Shown in pieces: positions 22,500 through 31,239 of a stretch of DNA of 36,859 nucleotides. The stretch comes from Acidimicrobiales bacterium (GTDB lineage: Bacteria > Actinomycetota > Acidimicrobiia > Spongiisociales > ZC4RG35): contig JAGFIR010000178.1 of the NCBI GenBank assembly GCA_024103415.1, positions 1 through 36,859 on the forward strand, in the 5' to 3' direction. The position numbers and the translations under genes are program-made. The notes beneath the pieces are model-generated. The model was not told the origin of the DNA. It saw only the letters and a list, made by a program, of their open reading frames with translations, and did no database searches. How positions within the stretch are numbered: position 1 is the stretch's first letter; the number at the start of each line of letters is the position of its first letter.

Positions 22500-24980
22500 C
22501 TACTGGCCGGCGAGAGCAGGCTGGGTGCGGTCGCTCCGCGAGATGCCCTCGAAGGTCAGTTCCTGGTTCTCGGCGTCGAGACCGACCAGGATCGTCTGCC
22601 CGGCGGTGAACTCGCCGAGGAGCACCCTCTCGGACAACGGGTCCTCGAGATAACGCTGGATCGCACGACGGAGCGGACGGGCCCCGAGCTCGGGGTCGTA
22701 GCCCTTGTCGCCGAGGAACTCCTTCGCCTCGTCGGTGAGCACCAGGTCGAGCTGACGGCTCTGGAGCTGCTCGCGCACCCTGCCGAGGAGGAGATCGACG
22801 ATCCGCTTGATCTCGTCCATCGACAGCTCGTGGAACACGATGATCTCGTCGAGTCGGTTGAGGAACTCGGGCCGGAAGTGCTTCTTCAGCTCCTCGGTGA
22901 CCCGCTCCTTCATGAACTCGTAGCTGACCTCGGTGTCCTCGGCGTGGAAGCCCACCGCCTTCTTGTGGAGGTCACGGGTCCCGAGGTTGGAGGTCATGAT
23001 GATCACGGTGTTCTTGAAGTCCACCGAGCGGCCCTGGGCGTCGGTGAGACGGCCCTCCTCGAGGATCTGGAGCAGCGTGTTGAACACGTCCGGGTGGGCC
23101 TTCTCGATCTCGTCGAAGAGCACGACCGAGAACGGCTTGCGACGGACGGCCTCGGTGAGCTGCCCGCCCTCGTCGTAGCCGACGTAGCCCGGAGGCGAGC
23201 CGACGAGACGGCTCACCGTGTGCTTCTCCATGTACTCGGACATGTCGAGCTGGATGAGGGCGTTCTCGTCACCGAACAGGAACTCGGTGAGGGCCTTGGC
23301 GGTCTCGGTCTTGCCGACACCGGAGGGGCCCAGGAAGATGAACGAGCCGGCCGGGCGGCGCGGGTCCTTGAGACCGGCACGGGTCCGGCGGATGGCCTTG
23401 GAGACGGCCGTGATGGCGTTCACCTGGCCGATGATCCGCTTGTGGAGCTCGGCCTCCATGTTGATGAGACGGGAGGTCTCCTCCTCGGTGAGACGCTGCA
23501 CCGGGATACCGGTCCACTGGGCCAGCACCTCGGCGATGCTGTCCTCGTCGATGACCCAGCCGTTCTCGGAGGTGCTCTCCAGGGCGGCGCGCTGGGTGAG
23601 CAGCTCCCGCTCCTCGTCACGCAGCCTCGTCGCGGCCTCGTAGTCCTCGACGGCCAGGGCGTCCGACTTCTCCTTGCGGAGCTCGGCGAGCCGGCTGTCG
23701 ATCTGGGCGATCTCGGGGTTCTCGCTCTGACGGTGGATCCGCATCCGGGAACCGGCCTCGTCGATGAGGTCGATGGCCTTGTCGGGGAGGAACCGATCGG
23801 CCAGGTAGCGGTCGGCGAGGTTGGCTGCCGACACGATTGCCTGGTCGGTGAAGCGCACCGAGTGGTGGGCCTCGTAACGGTCCTTCAGCCCCATGAGGAT
23901 CTCGATGGTGTCGGCGAGGGACGGCTCGTCGACGTGGACGGGCTGGAAGCGCCGCTCCAGGGCGGAGTCCTTCTCCAGGTACTTGCGGTACTCCTCGAGG
24001 GTGGTGGCACCGACGGTCTGCAGCTCGCCCCGGGCCAGCATCGGCTTGAGGATCGAGGCGGCGTCGATGGCGCCTTCGGCCGCGCCGGCGCCGACGAGGG
24101 TGTGGATCTCGTCGATGAACAGGATGATGTCGCCGCGGGTCTTGATCTCCTTCAGGACCTTCTTGAGACGCTCCTCGAAGTCACCTCGATAGCGGGAGCC
24201 GGCGACCAGGGCGCCGAGATCGAGCGTGTAGAGGCTCTTGCCCCTCAGGGTCTCGGGGACGTCCTTGGCAACGATGCGCTGGGCGAGACCCTCGACGATG
24301 GCGGTCTTGCCGACGCCGGGCTCACCGATGAGCACGGGGTTGTTCTTGGTGCGGCGAGAGAGGATCTGCATGACCCGCTCGATCTCCCGGTTGCGGCCGA
24401 TGACCGGGTCGAGCTGGCCCTCGCGGGCGGCCTGGGTCAGGTTCCGGCCGAACTGGTCGAGGATCGTCGAACCACCCGGAGCGTTCTCGCCGCGGGACGA
24501 CGAGGCGGAGCCGGAGCTCTTCGGGGGCTGCTCCTCGGAGCCGGCAGGGCCGGAGAGGAGCTGGATAACGGTCTGGCGCACCTTCTGCAGCTCGGCGCCG
24601 AGCTGCTGGAGGACCTGGGCGGCGACGCCCTCGCCCTCGCGGATCAGCCCGAGCAGGATGTGCTCGGTGCCGATGTAGTTGTGGCCCAGCTGGAGGGCCT
24701 CGCGAAGCGACAGCTCGAGGACCTTCTTGGCCCGGGGGGTGAAGGGGATGTGCCCGGGAGGCGACTGCTGACCCTGACCGATGATCTTGACGACCTCGTC
24801 ACGAACCGATGCCAGGTCGATGTCCAGCGACTCGAGGGCGTGCGCGGCGATGCCTTCACCCTCGTTGAGAAGCCCGAGCAGGATGTGCTCGGTGCCGATG
24901 TAATTGTGGTTCAGGTAGCGGGCCTCTTCCTGAGCGAGGACCACCACTCTGCGAGCTCTGTCTGTGAAGCGCTCAAACAC
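22500..24980 (-). CDS. clpC: ATP-dependent Clp protease ATP-binding subunit ClpC
   Basis: An 826-residue Hsp100 unfoldase. Two Clp-N repeats (about 3-70 and 78-145, each with [12 protein letters not shown]) are followed by a Ser/Gly-rich linker, AAA-1 with Walker A GEPGVGKT (219-226), a UVR-type middle segment around [19 protein letters not shown], and AAA-2 with Walker A GPSGVGKT (551-558). It feeds substrates to ClpP and recognises adaptors. Length and domain order are those of actinobacterial ClpC. The GTG at 24980 has AAGGAG 7 nt upstream. It stands alone here, divergent from the polyprenyl synthase gene. Confidence 0.97.
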   Translation of the reverse strand: MFERFTDRARRVVVLAQEEARYLNHNYIGTEHILLGLLNEGEGIAAHALESLDIDLASVRDEVVKIIGQGQQSPPGHIPFTPRAKKVLELSLREALQLGHNYIGTEHILLGLIREGEGVAAQVLQQLGAELQKVRQTVIQLLSGPAGSEEQPPKSSGSASSSRGENAPGGSTILDQFGRNLTQAAREGQLDPVIGRNREIERVMQILSRRTKNNPVLIGEPGVGKTAIVEGLAQRIVAKDVPETLRGKSLYTLDLGALVAGSRYRGDFEERLKKVLKEIKTRGDIILFIDEIHTLVGAGAAEGAIDAASILKPMLARGELQTVGATTLEEYRKYLEKDSALERRFQPVHVDEPSLADTIEILMGLKDRYEAHHSVRFTDQAIVSAANLADRYLADRFLPDKAIDLIDEAGSRMRIHRQSENPEIAQIDSRLAELRKEKSDALAVEDYEAATRLRDEERELLTQRAALESTSENGWVIDEDSIAEVLAQWTGIPVQRLTEEETSRLINMEAELHKRIIGQVNAITAVSKAIRRTRAGLKDPRRPAGSFIFLGPSGVGKTETAKALTEFLFGDENALIQLDMSEYMEKHTVSRLVGSPPGYVGYDEGGQLTEAVRRKPFSVVLFDEIEKAHPDVFNTLLQILEEGRLTDAQGRSVDFKNTVIIMTSNLGTRDLHKKAVGFHAEDTEVSYEFMKERVTEELKKHFRPEFLNRLDEIIVFHELSMDEIKRIVDLLLGRVREQLQSRQLDLVLTDEAKEFLGDKGYDPELGARPLRRAIQRYLEDPLSERVLLGEFTAGQTILVGLDAENQELTFEGISRSDRTQPALAGQ

Positions 24981-25064
24981 TCGCTCACTCCTTGGCCTGG
25001 CAGGGCAATCCTACCACCGGGCCGTTCTTGTCCCCCGGACGGTTTCGAGGGCGCTCGATGGGGA

Positions 25065-25070
25065 TACCAT
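25065..25070 (+). promoter_or_regulatory. -10 element for a leaderless polyprenyl synthase transcript
   Basis: TACCAT lies 8 nt before the ATG at 25079, with TTTCGA at 25043-25048 as a weak -35 (16-bp spacer). No Shine-Dalgarno sequence is present. Confidence 0.45.
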
Positions 25071-25078
25071 CGGCGCGA

Positions 25079-26068
25079 ATGGAGGACCTCCAAAGTCTCG
25101 TCTCCATACCGAGAGTATGGACCCAGCTGGAGCGTGTCGAAGAAAGACTGCTCGAGGCGTCCACGGCCGACGATCCGTATCTGACCAAGATCGCCCAGCA
25201 CCTGCTCATCGCGGGCGGCAAGCGCTTCCGGCCGCTGCTGGCGCTGCTAGCCGCCGAGTTCGGTGACCCGACCGACCACCGTCCCGTGGAGGCGTCGGTG
25301 TCGGTCGAGCTGATCCATCTGGGGTCCCTCTATCACGACGACGTCATCGACCAGGCCGACATCCGCCGGGGTGCCGTCTCCGCCAATGCCAATTGGACCA
25401 ACACCGTGGCCATCCTCGCCGGGGACTTCCTCATGGCCCGGGCCTCGGAGGTGGCGGCCACCCATCTCAGCCAGGAGTCGGTCCGCCTGCTGGCGGCCAC
25501 CTACGCCGAGCTGGTGGAGGGCCAGACCCGGGAGCTGCAGCTCCAGAACGACCTCACGCACTCGATCGACGACTACCTGCAGGTGATCGGGGGCAAGACG
25601 GCGTCCCTCATCCGCACCTCGGCCCGTCTCGGGGCGATGGCCGCCGACGCGACGCCGGACGTCGTCGAGAACCTCTCGGAATGGGCCTGGGAGGTCGGGA
25701 TGGTCTTCCAGATCGCCGACGACGCACTCGACCTCGTCGCCGACGAAGCCACGATCGGCAAGCCCGCCGGCTCGGACATACGGGAAGGCACCTACACCGG
25801 CCCCGTGCTCATGGCTGCACGCGGACCCGAAGGGGATCGCGTGCGTCAGCTCCTCGTCGACGGTGAGGCCCCGGGCGAGGAGGCCGTGGCCGAGGTGATC
25901 CGCATCGTCCGGGATGGTGGCTACGTCGACGAGTCGCTGCGCGCCGCCCGCGCCAGGCTGGACCGCGCGTCAGACGCCCTGGGTCGGCTCCCGGAAGGGG
26001 AGGCCCGCCGGGTGCTGGAGACCCTCGGCGCCTATCTGCTGGAACGGGTCGAGGCCGTCAAGGCTTAG
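25079..26068 (+). CDS. polyprenyl diphosphate synthase (trans-isoprenyl diphosphate synthase)
   Basis: A 329-residue all-helical prenyltransferase that adds isopentenyl diphosphate units to an allylic diphosphate. Both aspartate-rich motifs are present: D87-D-V-I-D91 and D214-D-A-L-D218, together with GGKRFRP (46-52). The length suits a hepta/octa/nonaprenyl diphosphate synthase making a quinone side chain (GrcC/IspB type), but chain length is not certain. Longer in-frame starts at 24992 and 25058 exist; 25079 was chosen because a -10-like TACCAT lies 8 nt upstream and the family N-terminus begins near LERVEERL. Confidence 0.92.
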   Translation: MEDLQSLVSIPRVWTQLERVEERLLEASTADDPYLTKIAQHLLIAGGKRFRPLLALLAAEFGDPTDHRPVEASVSVELIHLGSLYHDDVIDQADIRRGAVSANANWTNTVAILAGDFLMARASEVAATHLSQESVRLLAATYAELVEGQTRELQLQNDLTHSIDDYLQVIGGKTASLIRTSARLGAMAADATPDVVENLSEWAWEVGMVFQIADDALDLVADEATIGKPAGSDIREGTYTGPVLMAARGPEGDRVRQLLVDGEAPGEEAVAEVIRIVRDGGYVDESLRAARARLDRASDALGRLPEGEARRVLETLGAYLLERVEAVKA

Positions 26069-26107
26069 GCCTACGGCCGGCACCCGGTACGTGGCGCTGA
26101 ACGAGGC

Positions 26108-26464
26108 TCAGTCTCCGAGGATCTTCTCCAGGACCATCCGGACCACGCTGATCACCAGCGCGCCGAGGAACGTCGCCCAGAAGAACCCCGACGAGGTCAA
26201 GCCGAGATCGAGGGCGCCCGAAAGGGCCACGGCCAGCTGCAGGGCGATCGCATTGGTCACCAGCAGGAACAGGCCGAGCGTGAGCAGGATCAGCGGCAGG
26301 CTGAAGAAGTTCAGGATCGGCTTCACGATGGCGTTGGCGCCGAGCACCAGGGCCGTGACCAGCACGAAGTCGAGGAAGTTCCCCTCGAAGTCGAGCCCGG
26401 GAACCACGTACACCGCAGCCCACAGGGCGGCGCCGGTCACTGCCAGTCTCAGGATCAGGTTCAC
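26108..26464 (-). CDS. phage-holin-4-superfamily membrane protein
   Basis: A 118-residue protein with four hydrophobic segments, matching the pattern of Phage_holin_4_2 (PF04020) proteins: VVPGLDFEGNFLDFVLVTALVLGANAIVKPIL and LPLILLTLGLFLLVTNA regions. Despite the name, chromosomal members are widespread and no lytic role is implied; the function is unknown. Its ATG overlaps the lysS stop by 4 bp, so it is the last gene of the DUF2520-panC-lysS unit. It converges with the polyprenyl synthase gene, leaving 39 bp between them. Confidence 0.85.
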   Translation of the reverse strand: MNLILRLAVTGAALWAAVYVVPGLDFEGNFLDFVLVTALVLGANAIVKPILNFFSLPLILLTLGLFLLVTNAIALQLAVALSGALDLGLTSSGFFWATFLGALVISVVRMVLEKILGD

Positions 26465-27948
26465 TCTTCTTCCTCCTCGTGGTCGATGGCCTTCATGGTC
26501 GGGAACAGGATGACTTCGCGGATGTGCTCCTGGCCGGTGAGGAGCATCACCAGCCGGTCGACGCCCAGACCGAGCCCGCCGGTGGGCGGCAACCCGTATT
26601 CCAGGGCCATCAGGTAGTCGAGGTCGACGGGATGGGCCTCGTCGTCACCGGCGGCGCGGGCGCGGGCCTGCTCCTCGAAGCGCGCCCGCTGATCGTCGGC
26701 GTCGTTGAGCTCGCTGAACGCGTTCACGTACTCGGCCCCCGCGATCACCAGCTCGAAGCGGTCGGTGACCCGCGGGTCGTCGGGGTTGCGCCGGGCCAGA
26801 GGGCTGACCTCGACCGGGTAATGAGTGACGAACGTGGGCTCCCAGATGGAGTCTTCGACGACCTCTTCGTAGAGCTCTGAGATCAGCTTCCCGGCCGTCC
26901 ACGACGGATCGACCTCGATCTCGTGATCCCGGGCGATGTCGGCCAGCTCGTCGACCGGTGTGTCGAGGCCGATGCCCCAGCCCACGGCCTCCGAAACCAG
27001 CTCCACCATCGAGGCCCGCCGATACGGCGCGGCGAGGGAGAGCTCGCGGTCCTTGTAGATGATCTCGGTCCCGCCAGTCACGGCCCGGCACACCGCCGGG
27101 AGGACGCCCTCGACCAGCTCCATCATGTCCCGGTAGTCGGCGAACGCCTGATAGGCCTCGAGCATCGTGAACTCCGGATTGTGCGACGAGTCGATGCCCT
27201 CGTTGCGGAAGATCCGGCCCACCTCGAACACCCGCTCCATGCCACCCACCACGAGACGCTTCAGATACAGCTCGGTGGCGATCCGCAGCTGCATCTCCTG
27301 GTTGAGGGCGTTGTGCCAGGTGACGAATGGCCTGGCGTTGGCCCCGGTGGCCTCGGACAGGAGAACCGGTGTCTCCACCTCGACGAATCCACGCTCGTGG
27401 AACTGGCGGCGCAGCTCGGAGACCGTCTGGATGCGGGCCAGGGCGACCTCCCGGGACTCCCGGTTGACCATCAGGTCGATGTACCGCCGGCGGCTCCGCA
27501 TCTCGATGTCGGCGAGGCCCTTCCACTTGTCGGGCAACGGTCGCAGGGCCTTCTGCAGCAGGACGAGCTCGTCGACCCGGACGCTCAGCTCTCCCTTGCG
27601 GGTGGTCATGACCGTCCCGGACGCCCCGACCCAGTCGCCCAAGTCGAGGTCCTCGAAGCGGTCGGCCAGATCCTGACCCGCGCTACCGGCGTCGACGAAC
27701 AGTTGGATCGTCGCTGACCAGTCGTCCACGGTCCCGAACTGGAGCTTCCCGAACGACCGGTGGAGCATGAGCCGTCCGGCGACGGTCACCCGCACGTCGG
27801 TCTCGGTGCCGGGGGGCAGGTCTCCGTGCTCACGGTGCACGTCCGCGGCCCGATGGGTTCGCTCGAACCTCGTGGGATAGCCGCCTGACTCCAGCACCTT
27901 CTCGTGCTTGGCCCGGCGTGCGGCGACCAGGGGATGCTCTGAGCTCAT
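26461..27948 (-). CDS. lysS: lysyl-tRNA synthetase, class II
   Basis: A 495-residue synthetase that charges tRNA-Lys. The N-terminal OB-fold anticodon-binding domain contains VTVAGRLMLHRSFGKLQF. Class II motif 2 is FRNEGIDSSHNPEFTMLE and motif 3 is GLGLGVDRLVMLLTG. The length is normal for bacterial LysS. It lies 13 bp after panC in the same direction and overlaps the holin-like gene, so it is read as part of that operon. In mycobacteria lysS likewise lies near clpC and panC. Confidence 0.97.
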   Translation of the reverse strand: MSSEHPLVAARRAKHEKVLESGGYPTRFERTHRAADVHREHGDLPPGTETDVRVTVAGRLMLHRSFGKLQFGTVDDWSATIQLFVDAGSAGQDLADRFEDLDLGDWVGASGTVMTTRKGELSVRVDELVLLQKALRPLPDKWKGLADIEMRSRRRYIDLMVNRESREVALARIQTVSELRRQFHERGFVEVETPVLLSEATGANARPFVTWHNALNQEMQLRIATELYLKRLVVGGMERVFEVGRIFRNEGIDSSHNPEFTMLEAYQAFADYRDMMELVEGVLPAVCRAVTGGTEIIYKDRELSLAAPYRRASMVELVSEAVGWGIGLDTPVDELADIARDHEIEVDPSWTAGKLISELYEEVVEDSIWEPTFVTHYPVEVSPLARRNPDDPRVTDRFELVIAGAEYVNAFSELNDADDQRARFEEQARARAAGDDEAHPVDLDYLMALEYGLPPTGGLGLGVDRLVMLLTGQEHIREVILFPTMKAIDHEEEEE

Positions 27949-27961
27949 GGATGGGTCGTGA

Positions 27962-28849
27962 TCATTGCAGTCTGGTCAGGCTGCTCGGCTCATCCAGGAA
28001 GATTCCACGGTCGGGCACGGGCTTGTCATCGACGAAGTCGAAGATCACGTTGTCGATGAGACGGACCGGGCCCACCCGGGCGGCCACCGCCAGGACGGCG
28101 GGAGCGGAGAGATCGGGCACGGGCTGCATGGTGTCCACCGCGGCGAGCTGGACGTAGTCGACGTCGAGATGCCTGATGGCCCGGGAGACCGTCGATTCCA
28201 GGCGGTCGCCGCGTCGCTCCCCTGCGTCGACCTGCTCGGCGGCCTGGAACAACCCGCGGCTGATGGCGAGCGCAACCTCGCGATCCTCCCGGGAGAGACG
28301 CACGTTGCGGCTGGACAGGGCAAGGCCGTCGGGCTCGCGCACCACCGGGGCCTCGACTATCTCGATCGGGAACCGGAGATCCGAGGTCATCGCCTTGAGC
28401 ACGGCGAGCTGCTGGGCATCCTTCCGGCCGAACATCGCCATGTCGGGGCGGAGGCCGGCGAACAACTTGGCGACCACCGTCGCCACGCCGACGAAGTGGC
28501 CGGGGCGGTGCTTCCCCTCCATCTCGACGGTCACGCCGGAGACCTCCACGGTGGTCACCGAGACACCCCCGTACACCTCGTCCACGTCGGGGGCGAAGAA
28601 CAGGTCGACACCGTGCTCGGCGGCGAGACCGGCGTCCCGCTCCTCGTCCCTCGGATAGGCGTCGAAGTCGGCCGGGTCGTTGAACTGGGTCGGGTTGACG
28701 AACAGGGAGACCACGAGGGTGTCACAACGCTCGCGCAGCATGTCCATGAGCCGGAGGTGGCCCTCGTGGAAGAAGCCCAGTGTGGGCAACAGGCCGACCC
28801 TCCCCCGGTACTTCTCCCGCGTCTCGGCGAAGGTGCGGGTCACTTCCAT
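27962..28849 (-). CDS. panC: pantoate-beta-alanine ligase (pantothenate synthetase)
   Basis: A 295-residue ligase joining pantoate and beta-alanine with ATP in the last step of pantothenate synthesis. The nucleotidyltransferase HxGH motif is H28-E-G-H31 in LPTLGFFHEGHLRL; VVSLFVNPTQF, FGRKDAQQLA and LSSRNVRLS are further family landmarks. The more common residue context before HEGH is MGALHEGH or MGYLHEGH, so GFFHEGH is a mild variant. The ATG at 28849 overlaps the upstream DUF2520 gene by 10 bp. panB and panD are not in the window. Confidence 0.96.
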   Translation of the reverse strand: MEVTRTFAETREKYRGRVGLLPTLGFFHEGHLRLMDMLRERCDTLVVSLFVNPTQFNDPADFDAYPRDEERDAGLAAEHGVDLFFAPDVDEVYGGVSVTTVEVSGVTVEMEGKHRPGHFVGVATVVAKLFAGLRPDMAMFGRKDAQQLAVLKAMTSDLRFPIEIVEAPVVREPDGLALSSRNVRLSREDREVALAISRGLFQAAEQVDAGERRGDRLESTVSRAIRHLDVDYVQLAAVDTMQPVPDLSAPAVLAVAARVGPVRLIDNVIFDFVDDKPVPDRGIFLDEPSSLTRLQ

Positions 28850-29649
28850 CGCTTCAGGTCCTCCTCCCTGCCGGCGCGAATCGCCGTCGCCTCCGCGAGG
28901 AGGCCGAACTGCTTGCCCACCGACTCCGACACCTCCCGGGCCGCGGTGAGGTGCCCGATCACGGTCTCGATGTCCCCGCGGGCGATGGGACCGGTCAGCG
29001 CCGGGCCGGCACCACCTTCGAAGACGTTGGCCACCACCCTCTCGACGAGGGGGCGCATCACCGCCAGGTCGAGGTCGGCTGAGTCGAGGAGGTCACCCGC
29101 CACCGCCAGCGAGGTGACCACGAAGTTGGCGGATGCGGCCGCGGCGGCGTGATACGCGGGCCTTGCGGAGTCCTCGATGTCGAACGGCTCCATCCCGAGG
29201 CTGACCGCGAGCACACGGAGGGTGTCCACGGCGAGAGGATCACCACCGACGGCGACGAACGAGCCGCGCAGGGCAGTGGCGCCGCGCTCGACGTCGGGCA
29301 GAGTCTGCAGCGGGTGGAACCCGCCGATGGCGACGCCGTCATCGGCAAGGACCGAGAGCGCGGTCACCGGGAGGAAGCCGGAGACATGGGCGGCGACCGG
29401 GACCGCCGTCATCTTGCCCACCAGACGTTCCGCAACCTCGGTGACGGCCTCGTCCTTGACGGTTATCAGTGCGAGGTCGGCTTCGGGAAGGGAATCGTCC
29501 CAGGTCAGGGGTGGGCCGTATTCGTCGGTCCCGCTGCGCGAGAGGACTCCGACGATCTCGTGCCCCGCTGCGAGTGATGCCCGCGCCAGGGAGCCACCGG
29601 CCCTGCCGGGGCCGATCACGATCAGCCGGAGGCCGTCTGGGTCGGGCAC
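28840..29649 (-). CDS. Rossmann-like/DUF2520 NAD(P)-binding protein
   Basis: A 269-residue protein with an N-terminal Rossmann fold carrying GPGRAG (13-18) and a helical C-terminal DUF2520 domain that resembles 6-phosphogluconate/ketopantoate reductase-type dimerisation domains. Landmarks are HVSGFLPVTALSVLAD, GGFHPLQTLPDVERG and ARPAYHAAAAASANFVVT. The fold and the 10-bp overlap with panC suggest a reductase acting in or near pantothenate synthesis, perhaps replacing PanE, but this is inference. The GTG at 29649 has TAGCCT 6 nt upstream. Confidence 0.9.
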   Translation of the reverse strand: MPDPDGLRLIVIGPGRAGGSLARASLAAGHEIVGVLSRSGTDEYGPPLTWDDSLPEADLALITVKDEAVTEVAERLVGKMTAVPVAAHVSGFLPVTALSVLADDGVAIGGFHPLQTLPDVERGATALRGSFVAVGGDPLAVDTLRVLAVSLGMEPFDIEDSARPAYHAAAAASANFVVTSLAVAGDLLDSADLDLAVMRPLVERVVANVFEGGAGPALTGPIARGDIETVIGHLTAAREVSESVGKQFGLLAEATAIRAGREEDLKRWK

Positions 29650-29655
29650 GGCATC

Positions 29656-29661
29656 AGGCTA
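29656..29661 (-). promoter_or_regulatory. -10 element for a leaderless DUF2520-panC transcript
   Basis: TAGCCT on the minus strand is 6 nt before the GTG at 29649, at the foot of the hairpin that ends the upstream gene. Confidence 0.35.
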
Positions 29662-29705
29662 ACTGCCCGACCCGGGCGTCATCGCGGGCTCTCAGTCGGG
29701 CAGTT
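29661..29705 (-). terminator. 11-bp stem hairpin spanning the end of the small basic gene
   Basis: AACTGCCCGAC (29661-29671) and GTCGGGCAGTT (29695-29705) are perfect complements with a 23-nt loop containing a further CCCG/CGGG pairing. One arm lies in the last codons of the 108-residue gene. The transcript side ends in GTTAG, not a real U tract, so it may be a terminator or a processing/attenuation structure. Confidence 0.5.
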
Positions 29706-30018
29706 GGTCCGGTGTGATCACCGGCCATTCGGCGTCGAGGGCTGCCTTCTCCTCCTTGAAGGTGTGACGACGCTTCCAGAACTTGGTCTTCCATACGCGG
29801 AAGCGACGGGGTTCGGGATCGGAGACGTTGTTGGTGCGGACGGGGGCCTTACTGCCCCGGGTCTCGGGAAGGACGACCTCATCGGGGTCGTCGACCAGAT
29901 GAAGGATCTGGTTGGCGGCGTGTCGGGTGGCTCGATGCTGGAACCGGCGCTCCTCGCGTGTCGGCTTGGCGCCGTATCCGGGGATCTCTTCTCGGTTGGC
30001 TCTCGACCGTTGTGCCAT
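29692..30018 (-). CDS. small basic protein of unknown function
   Basis: A 108-residue, very Arg/Lys-rich protein not recognised as a family. The N-terminal third is basic and helical (SRANREEIPGYGAKPTREER), a middle acidic stretch reads LVDDPDEVVLPE, and the C-terminus contains RRFRVWKTKFWKRRHTF with aromatic and basic residues. This could suit binding to RNA, ribosomes or DNA, but no motif proves it. The ATG at 30018 is preferred over the longer frame because a perfect AGGAGG (30025-30030) sits 6 nt upstream. Such a strong site is unusual in this window and suggests high expression. Confidence 0.7.
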   Translation of the reverse strand: MAQRSRANREEIPGYGAKPTREERRFQHRATRHAANQILHLVDDPDEVVLPETRGSKAPVRTNNVSDPEPRRFRVWKTKFWKRRHTFKEEKAALDAEWPVITPDQLPD

Positions 30019-30166
30019 TTCGAACCTCCTGTTCTTCGCGCGGGAATTCGGTCTCAGGAAGTCGGGGCGGGGCACGGCCGCTCACCATGCATTGAAACTA
30101 GCACGGGCGTTCTTTCAGTGGGCAGGGCCGGAGGTCACATTCCACGGGCGGCTGCCGCCGCCGCAC

Positions 30167-30258
30167 TTGGTACCGGGTACCTGGTACTTGGAGGCGGCTT
30201 CGCCGGCACGGGAATCGCCTTTCAGGTGTCAGTCTCGATACTCGATACCAGGTACCAA
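30167..30258. repeat. GGTACC-rich inverted repeat
   Basis: GGTACCTGGTA (30176-30186) and TACCAGGTACC (30246-30256) are an exact 11-bp inverted repeat separated by 59 nt. GGTACC also occurs at 30169-30174, TTGGTACC (30167-30174) faces GGTACCAA (30251-30258), and CTCGATA is tandemly repeated at 30234-30247. The element lies in the 270-bp stretch between the small basic gene and the folate operon end, which otherwise shows no gene. Confidence 0.7.
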
Positions 30259-30263
30259 ATCCC

Positions 30264-30288
30264 GCGGTCACGCCTTCGGCGTGGCCGC
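30264..30288 (-). terminator. hairpin after the folK fusion gene
   Basis: GCGGTCACGCC (30264-30274) and GGCGTGGCCGC (30278-30288) form an 11-bp stem (one G-T pair) with a 3-nt loop, directly adjoining the folK stop. The following minus-strand bases GGGATTTGG are only weakly U-rich. A likely end of the folate operon transcript. Confidence 0.5.
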
Positions 30289-31239
30289 TCAGAAGATTCC
30301 CGGGATGAGTCGGCGCGGGACGCGGCGTCGGTAGGAGGCGTAGGCCGGGTAGCGGATGCGGAGCAGACGCTCCTCGTAGTCCGCCTTGACCAGGACCAGG
30401 ATCGTGAGGGCCAGCCAGCCGACCATGGCATACATGCTCCCGGCGGCCAGGGCGGCGCCCAGCACCATGAGGAGCAGACCGCCGTACATCGGATGGCGTA
30501 CCAGCCGGTAGACCCCGGCGTCGCGGAGATCGGCGCCCTCCTCGGGCTCGGGCTTGACGGTGAGGTCCCGGCCGGCGGACACGGATGCGGAACCGCCCAA
30601 AGCTGCTCCGAGGATGGCGAGGGTGAGACCGAGCGCGCTGATGACCGGGTGCTCGTCGAGATTCTCGGCGCTCCCGTCGATGAGGACGCCGATGACGGTG
30701 AGGAGGATGAGTGCCAGCTGGGCACCGGCCAGCCAGCTGCCCACGGGTCGGTCCCTGACCCACTGCCGCACCAGCAGGTCGACGCCCTGGGGACCGACCT
30801 CCTCCAGTTGCTCACGGGCGGTCGTGTCGTCGCCCACCGGGGCGTCGGGCCAGATCTCGGCCAGTGGCCGCAGGACGAACTCGCGATCCGCCGCCAGCGG
30901 GTGGGGGATGGTGAGGCGGTCGTCGCTGAGGGGCGGGCCGTCGTACGTGATGATGTCGATGTCGAGCGTGCGCGGCCCCCAATCCACCGATCGCTCCCGC
31001 CCGCGTTGAGCCTCGATCTCGAGACAGGCGTCGAGGAGCCGGTGAGGCTCGAGCTCGGACTCCAGCAGGACGACCGCGTTCAGGAACGGGTCCTGCCGGG
31101 GCCCTCCGATCGGCTCGGTCTCGTAGAGGGCCGACCGGGCGGTGATCTTGCCGAGCTGGGAGAGTCCGGCGTCACCGGCCCGAAGGTTCTCGAGACGGTC
31201 GCCGAGGTTCGAACCGAGGCCGATGGCGTATCTGGTCAT
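30289..31239 (-). CDS. folK: FolK fused to an isoprenylcysteine methyltransferase-like membrane domain
   Basis: A 316-residue fusion. Residues 1 to about 155 are 6-hydroxymethyl-7,8-dihydropterin pyrophosphokinase, which makes the activated pterin for folate: GLGSNLGDR (7-15), ALYETEPIGG and the signature W87-G-P-R-T-L-D93-I-D95. After a short linker, residues about 165-316 hold four hydrophobic segments and a C-terminal signature of the ICMT/PEMT-like membrane methyltransferases, GVYRLVRHPMYGG (242-254) plus E289-E290 and YPAYASYRRRVPR. No frameshift or stop separates the parts. The methyl acceptor is unknown. The ATG overlaps the folB stop by 4 bp. Confidence 0.9.
   Translation of the reverse strand: MTRYAIGLGSNLGDRLENLRAGDAGLSQLGKITARSALYETEPIGGPRQDPFLNAVVLLESELEPHRLLDACLEIEAQRGRERSVDWGPRTLDIDIITYDGPPLSDDRLTIPHPLAADREFVLRPLAEIWPDAPVGDDTTAREQLEEVGPQGVDLLVRQWVRDRPVGSWLAGAQLALILLTVIGVLIDGSAENLDEHPVISALGLTLAILGAALGGSASVSAGRDLTVKPEPEEGADLRDAGVYRLVRHPMYGGLLLMVLGAALAAGSMYAMVGWLALTILVLVKADYEERLLRIRYPAYASYRRRVPRRLIPGIF

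Noticed and set aside
22830-25184. 784-residue + strand open frame
   Set aside because: A Leu/Asp/Gly-rich shadow opposite clpC, with no independent start signal or family match.
26108-26464. Prophage remnant
   Set aside because: A single holin-superfamily gene coupled to lysS, with no other phage genes, att sites or composition change.
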